64,000 bases of DNA, taken from the NCBI RefSeq assembly GCF_003119195.2, contig NZ_CP022255.1, positions 310,001 through 374,000 of the forward strand, written 5' to 3'. The notes under the pieces were generated by a model. It worked only from the letters and a program-made list of their open reading frames with translations, did not search any database and had not been told where the DNA came from. The position numbers and the translations under genes are program-made. The DNA is from Azospirillum baldaniorum (GTDB lineage Bacteria; Pseudomonadota; Alphaproteobacteria; Azospirillales; Azospirillaceae). This document shows positions 61,849 through 64,000 of the stretch, piece by piece (position 1 is the first letter of the stretch; every line of letters begins with the position of its first letter).

Positions 61849-62520
61849 ATGACCGATCTGTTCACAGCCGAAGCGCTCGCCGCGCTGCTTCAAGTCATCG
61901 CCATCGACCTCGTTCTGGCCGGCGACAACGCCATCGTGGTCGGCATGGCCGCCGCGGCGGTGCCGCTGGCCCAGCGCCGCAAGGTCATCTTCTGGGGGAT
62001 CGCCGCCGCCATGGGGCTGCGCGTGTTCTTCGCCCTCATCACCACTCAGCTCCTCGCCATCATCGGCCTGACCCTGGCGGGCGGCGTCCTGCTGCTCTGG
62101 GTGTGCTGGAAGATGTTCCGCGAGCTGCGCAGCCACGGCGCCGACGAGATCGCCCCCGACGAGGCGATGGACGCGCCCGACCCCTCGGGCACCGTCACCG
62201 CCGGTGTGGCGGGCAACGCCGCCGTCGCGGCGGCCGGAGCGACCACCTTTGGTGCTGCCATCTGGCAGATCGTGGTGGCGGACGTGTCGATGTCGCTCGA
62301 CAACGTGCTGGCGGTGGCCGGCGCCGCCAAGGAACACCCGACCATCCTGGTGATCGGTCTGGTGCTGTCGGTCGTTCTGATGGGTGCGGCCGCCAACATG
62401 ATCGCGCATGTGCTGCACAAGCACCGCTGGATCGGCTGGGTCGGCCTCGCCATCATCTCCTACGTCGCGCTCGACATGATCTGGCGCGGCAGCAACGAAG
62501 TCCTCCGCCACATGGCGTGA
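61849..62520 (+). CDS. TerC/YjbE family membrane protein
   Basis: A 223-residue TerC-family protein with seven predicted helices. Hallmark acidic repeats are present: IDLVLAGDNAIVVGMAAA in helix 1 and VVADVSMSLDNVLAVAGAA in helix 4, matching the family's D-x-x-L-x-x-D-N-x. A Pro/Asp/Glu-rich cytoplasmic loop (about 95-130) separates the halves. The family acts in metal homeostasis, with manganese export or tellurium resistance reported for members. GAGGAAGG lies seven bases upstream of the ATG. Monocistronic, ended by the hairpin at 62569-62605. Confidence 0.88.
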   Translation: MTDLFTAEALAALLQVIAIDLVLAGDNAIVVGMAAAAVPLAQRRKVIFWGIAAAMGLRVFFALITTQLLAIIGLTLAGGVLLLWVCWKMFRELRSHGADEIAPDEAMDAPDPSGTVTAGVAGNAAVAAAGATTFGAAIWQIVVADVSMSLDNVLAVAGAAKEHPTILVIGLVLSVVLMGAAANMIAHVLHKHRWIGWVGLAIISYVALDMIWRGSNEVLRHMA

Positions 62521-62568
62521 GGACATGGCGTGAGGCCGACCGCCGATCACGGTCGGGCTCGTTGACCG

Positions 62569-62605
62569 GGGGCGCCCGCCGCACCATCACGGTGCCGGGC
62601 GCCCC
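62569..62605. terminator. Bidirectional terminator between the TerC and RidA genes
   Basis: Arms GGGGCGCCCG / CGGGCGCCCC with an inner CCGCACC..GGTGCCGG-type extension, between convergent genes; serves both. Confidence 0.7.
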
Positions 62606-62622
62606 TGTTCGTTTGGGAGTGG

Positions 62623-62970
62623 TTAAACGGCCGCCGTCACCACGACCTCGATCAGGATCGACGGGTCGCCCAGGTCGGCGACGCCGATGGTGGCGCGGGC
62701 CGGCAGGTCGTCGCCGTTCAGCCACTCCAGCCACGCGGCGTTCATGCCGTCCTTGGCCTTCATGTCGGTGATGAAGAGCTGGGCGGACAGCAGCTTGGTC
62801 TTGTCCGTGCCGGCCATGGCGAGCACGGCGTCCAGCTTCCGGCAAATCTGGGCGGTCTGCTCCTGCATGCCGACGCTGACGTCGTCGGCGATGATGCCGC
62901 CGAGGAAGGCGATGCCGTTGCTGACGACGACGCGGTGCATGATCTTGGTCTTTTCAACGCGCTTGATCAC
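62623..62970 (-). CDS. RidA family protein (reactive imine deaminase type)
   Basis: A 115-residue RidA/YjgF-family protein; the family hydrolyses reactive enamine/imine intermediates or acts in amino-acid catabolism. Seen: VVVSNGIAFLGGIIADD near residue 14, QICRKLDAVLAMAGTDKTKLLSAQLFITDM cut around residue 55, and the catalytic-arginine segment PARATIGVADL with LIEVVVTA at the C-terminus. It starts at GTG 62970, supported by GGGAGAG about eight bases upstream and the normal family length. Same strand as the binding protein and the second RidA to its right; these probably form one unit. Confidence 0.88.
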   Translation of the reverse strand: MIKRVEKTKIMHRVVVSNGIAFLGGIIADDVSVGMQEQTAQICRKLDAVLAMAGTDKTKLLSAQLFITDMKAKDGMNAAWLEWLNGDDLPARATIGVADLGDPSILIEVVVTAAV

Positions 62971-63026
62971 GAGAACTCTCCCGGTTTTGGTTGGTATCGG
63001 TACGGTTGTTGGTCAGGGCTTGGTTT

Positions 63027-63806
63027 TCAGGGGGTGACAGTGAAGTCGACGTACTTGGCGGCGATGCGGGCCAGCGTGCCGTCCTGGACGACCGAGGCGA
63101 TGGCGGCGTCGAAGGCGGCCTTGAGGTCCGCGTCCTCCTTGCGCAGGCCGACGCCCACGCCGGGGCCGAACACCTCGGCGTCGACCAGCGGCTTGCCGAC
63201 GAGCTGGAGCGATTTCGAGGCGTCGGCCTTCACCCAGTCGGATGCGGTGGCGCCGGTGGTGATGGCGGCGTCGATGCGCCCGCTCTTCAGGTCGGCCAGC
63301 AGGTTCGACGCGGTGTCGTAGTTCTTCAGCGAGACGGTCTTGCCGAAGTGCTTCTCGACGTAGCGGTAATGGGTGGTCGAGGTCTGGGCGCCGACCGACT
63401 TGCCGGCCAGGGTGGCCTCGGTTCCGTCAATGCCGCCGCCGGTGGCCGCGACGAAATAGGCCGGTACGACCATGTAGGGGGCGGAGAAGGCGATGGCCTT
63501 CGCGCGCTCCGGCGTGATGTTCATGGTCGCCATGATCGCGTCGTAGCGGCGCGACAGCAGGCCGGGGATGATGCCGTCCCAATCCTGGGCGACCAGGGTG
63601 CAGCGCCGCTTAATGCGCTCGCACAGCGCGTTGGCCAGCTCCACCTCCAGCCCGCCGAGCGTGCCGTCGGGAGAGGTCATGTTGAAGGGCGGGTAGGCGC
63701 CCTCCGTCGCGATGCGCAGCGGCGGACCGTCGGCGCGCGAGGCCGTGGGGACGGCCGCCGCGAGGGCGCACAGGCCCATCGCCAGCCCGAGGGCCAGACG
63801 TTTCAT
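63027..63806 (-). CDS. Amino-acid-type ABC transporter substrate-binding protein
   Basis: A 259-residue periplasmic binding protein (SBP_bac_3). The signal peptide (LALGLAMGLCALAAAVPTAS) is followed by LRIATEGAYPPFNMTSPDGTLGGLEVELANAL, the family's ligand-site start. DGIIPGLLSRRYDAIMATMNITPERAKAIAFSAPYM and GLRKEDADLKAAFDAAI follow. It binds polar amino acids, most often the lysine/arginine/ornithine/histidine group. Two cysteines in the early helix (CERIKRRC) may pair. GGAG lies seven bases upstream of the ATG. Flanked on both sides by RidA genes; no permease or ATPase is seen in the window. Confidence 0.9.
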   Translation of the reverse strand: MKRLALGLAMGLCALAAAVPTASRADGPPLRIATEGAYPPFNMTSPDGTLGGLEVELANALCERIKRRCTLVAQDWDGIIPGLLSRRYDAIMATMNITPERAKAIAFSAPYMVVPAYFVAATGGGIDGTEATLAGKSVGAQTSTTHYRYVEKHFGKTVSLKNYDTASNLLADLKSGRIDAAITTGATASDWVKADASKSLQLVGKPLVDAEVFGPGVGVGLRKEDADLKAAFDAAIASVVQDGTLARIAAKYVDFTVTP

Positions 63807-63841
63807 GGAAAACTCCGGTTTGGTAAATCGGTAGGAGCCGA

Positions 63842-64000
63842 TCAGAGGGCGGCGATCACCTGAATCTCGACCAGCAGGTCTGGGTCGGCGAGCTTGGCCT
63901 CGACGGTCGCGCGGGCCGGGGCGTTGGCGCGATCCACCCAGGCGTCCCAGGCGGCGTTCATCGCCGCGAAGCCGGCCATGTCGGCGAGATAGACGGTGGC
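63842..64000 (-). CDS. RidA family protein, partial (runs off right end)
   Basis: The C-terminal 52 codons of a second RidA-family protein; the 5' part lies beyond the window. It shows ADMAGFAAMNAAWDAWVD, the catalytic-arginine segment APARATVEAKLAD and the terminal LLVEIQVIAAL. Same strand as the binding-protein gene, 35 bases upstream of it, so the order of transcription is RidA, binding protein, RidA. It differs clearly from the other RidA (for example WVDRANAP against WLNGDDLP), so it is not a recent duplicate. Confidence 0.85.
   Translation of the reverse strand, partial: ATVYLADMAGFAAMNAAWDAWVDRANAPARATVEAKLADPDLLVEIQVIAAL

Overview
The window is uniformly GC-rich with compact operons. 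Its content is alphaproteobacterial, most like Azospirillum or a related Rhodospirillales genome: a TRAP transport system, a FecIR-type iron locus, exopolysaccharide (EPS) genes, TerC, paired RidA proteins and abundant palindromic intergenic repeats. This placement is an inference from gene content and style; no rRNA, tRNA or ribosomal protein gene is present to fix it. Lineage-accessory functions dominate: carbohydrate enzymes, surface polysaccharide, secreted proteins, metal handling and transport.

Layout. 0-7.7 kb: an AI-2E family permease and a DUF502 membrane protein, a 1.25 kb gene-poor AT-richer gap, then a two-gene glycosidase operon (GH63-like and GH13). 7.7-12.6 kb: an IS3 remnant, a compact 3.75 kb Tn3-family transposon (tnpR, res, tnpA, 38-bp inverted repeats), and a major facilitator gene that lost its 5' end at the transposon border. 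12.6-16.5 kb: a long palindromic repeat, an orphan helical protein with the outline of a pore former, and a LysR regulator divergent from an exported metallo-beta-lactamase-fold enzyme. 16.5-24 kb: an iron locus transcribed leftwards (Fur box, FecI-like sigma, FecR-like anti-sigma, TonB receptor, MacA and MacB), best read as ferric-siderophore uptake with siderophore re-export.

24-35.7 kb: an EPS locus. A minus-strand operon encodes a Wzc/GumC-like co-polymerase with a degenerate kinase domain, an export lipoprotein, a WecG/TagA transferase and an O-antigen ligase/polymerase-like protein. A second minus-strand unit encodes a methyltransferase, a WcaJ-type initiating transferase and a GH18-like hydrolase. 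A FkbM methyltransferase and a Wzx-like flippase lie on the plus strand. 35.8-44 kb: a secretion locus built around one AT-rich divergent promoter. A TpsA-like exoprotein followed by a Calx-beta/RTX protein runs one way; a small exported protein, an exported CHAT (caspase-like) protein and a TpsB/FhaC-type transporter run the other. This is the strongest candidate in the window for an under-described system.

44-47.5 kb: a nitrate/sulfonate/taurine-type ABC importer beside a small dimeric alpha-beta-barrel protein. 48-52.8 kb: a remnant of a Fur-controlled iron operon (DUF3325), then six tightly packed genes in which small metal-binding-domain-like and membrane proteins precede a P1B-type ATPase lacking the usual CPx motif. 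53-61.6 kb: a LacI regulator divergent from a sugar-utilisation operon (GH2, TRAP DctP-DctQ-DctM, GH31), in which TRAP imports a ligand and two glycosidases handle oligosaccharides. 61.8-64 kb: a TerC-family protein, then a minus-strand group of RidA, amino-acid-type binding protein and a second RidA that runs off the right end.
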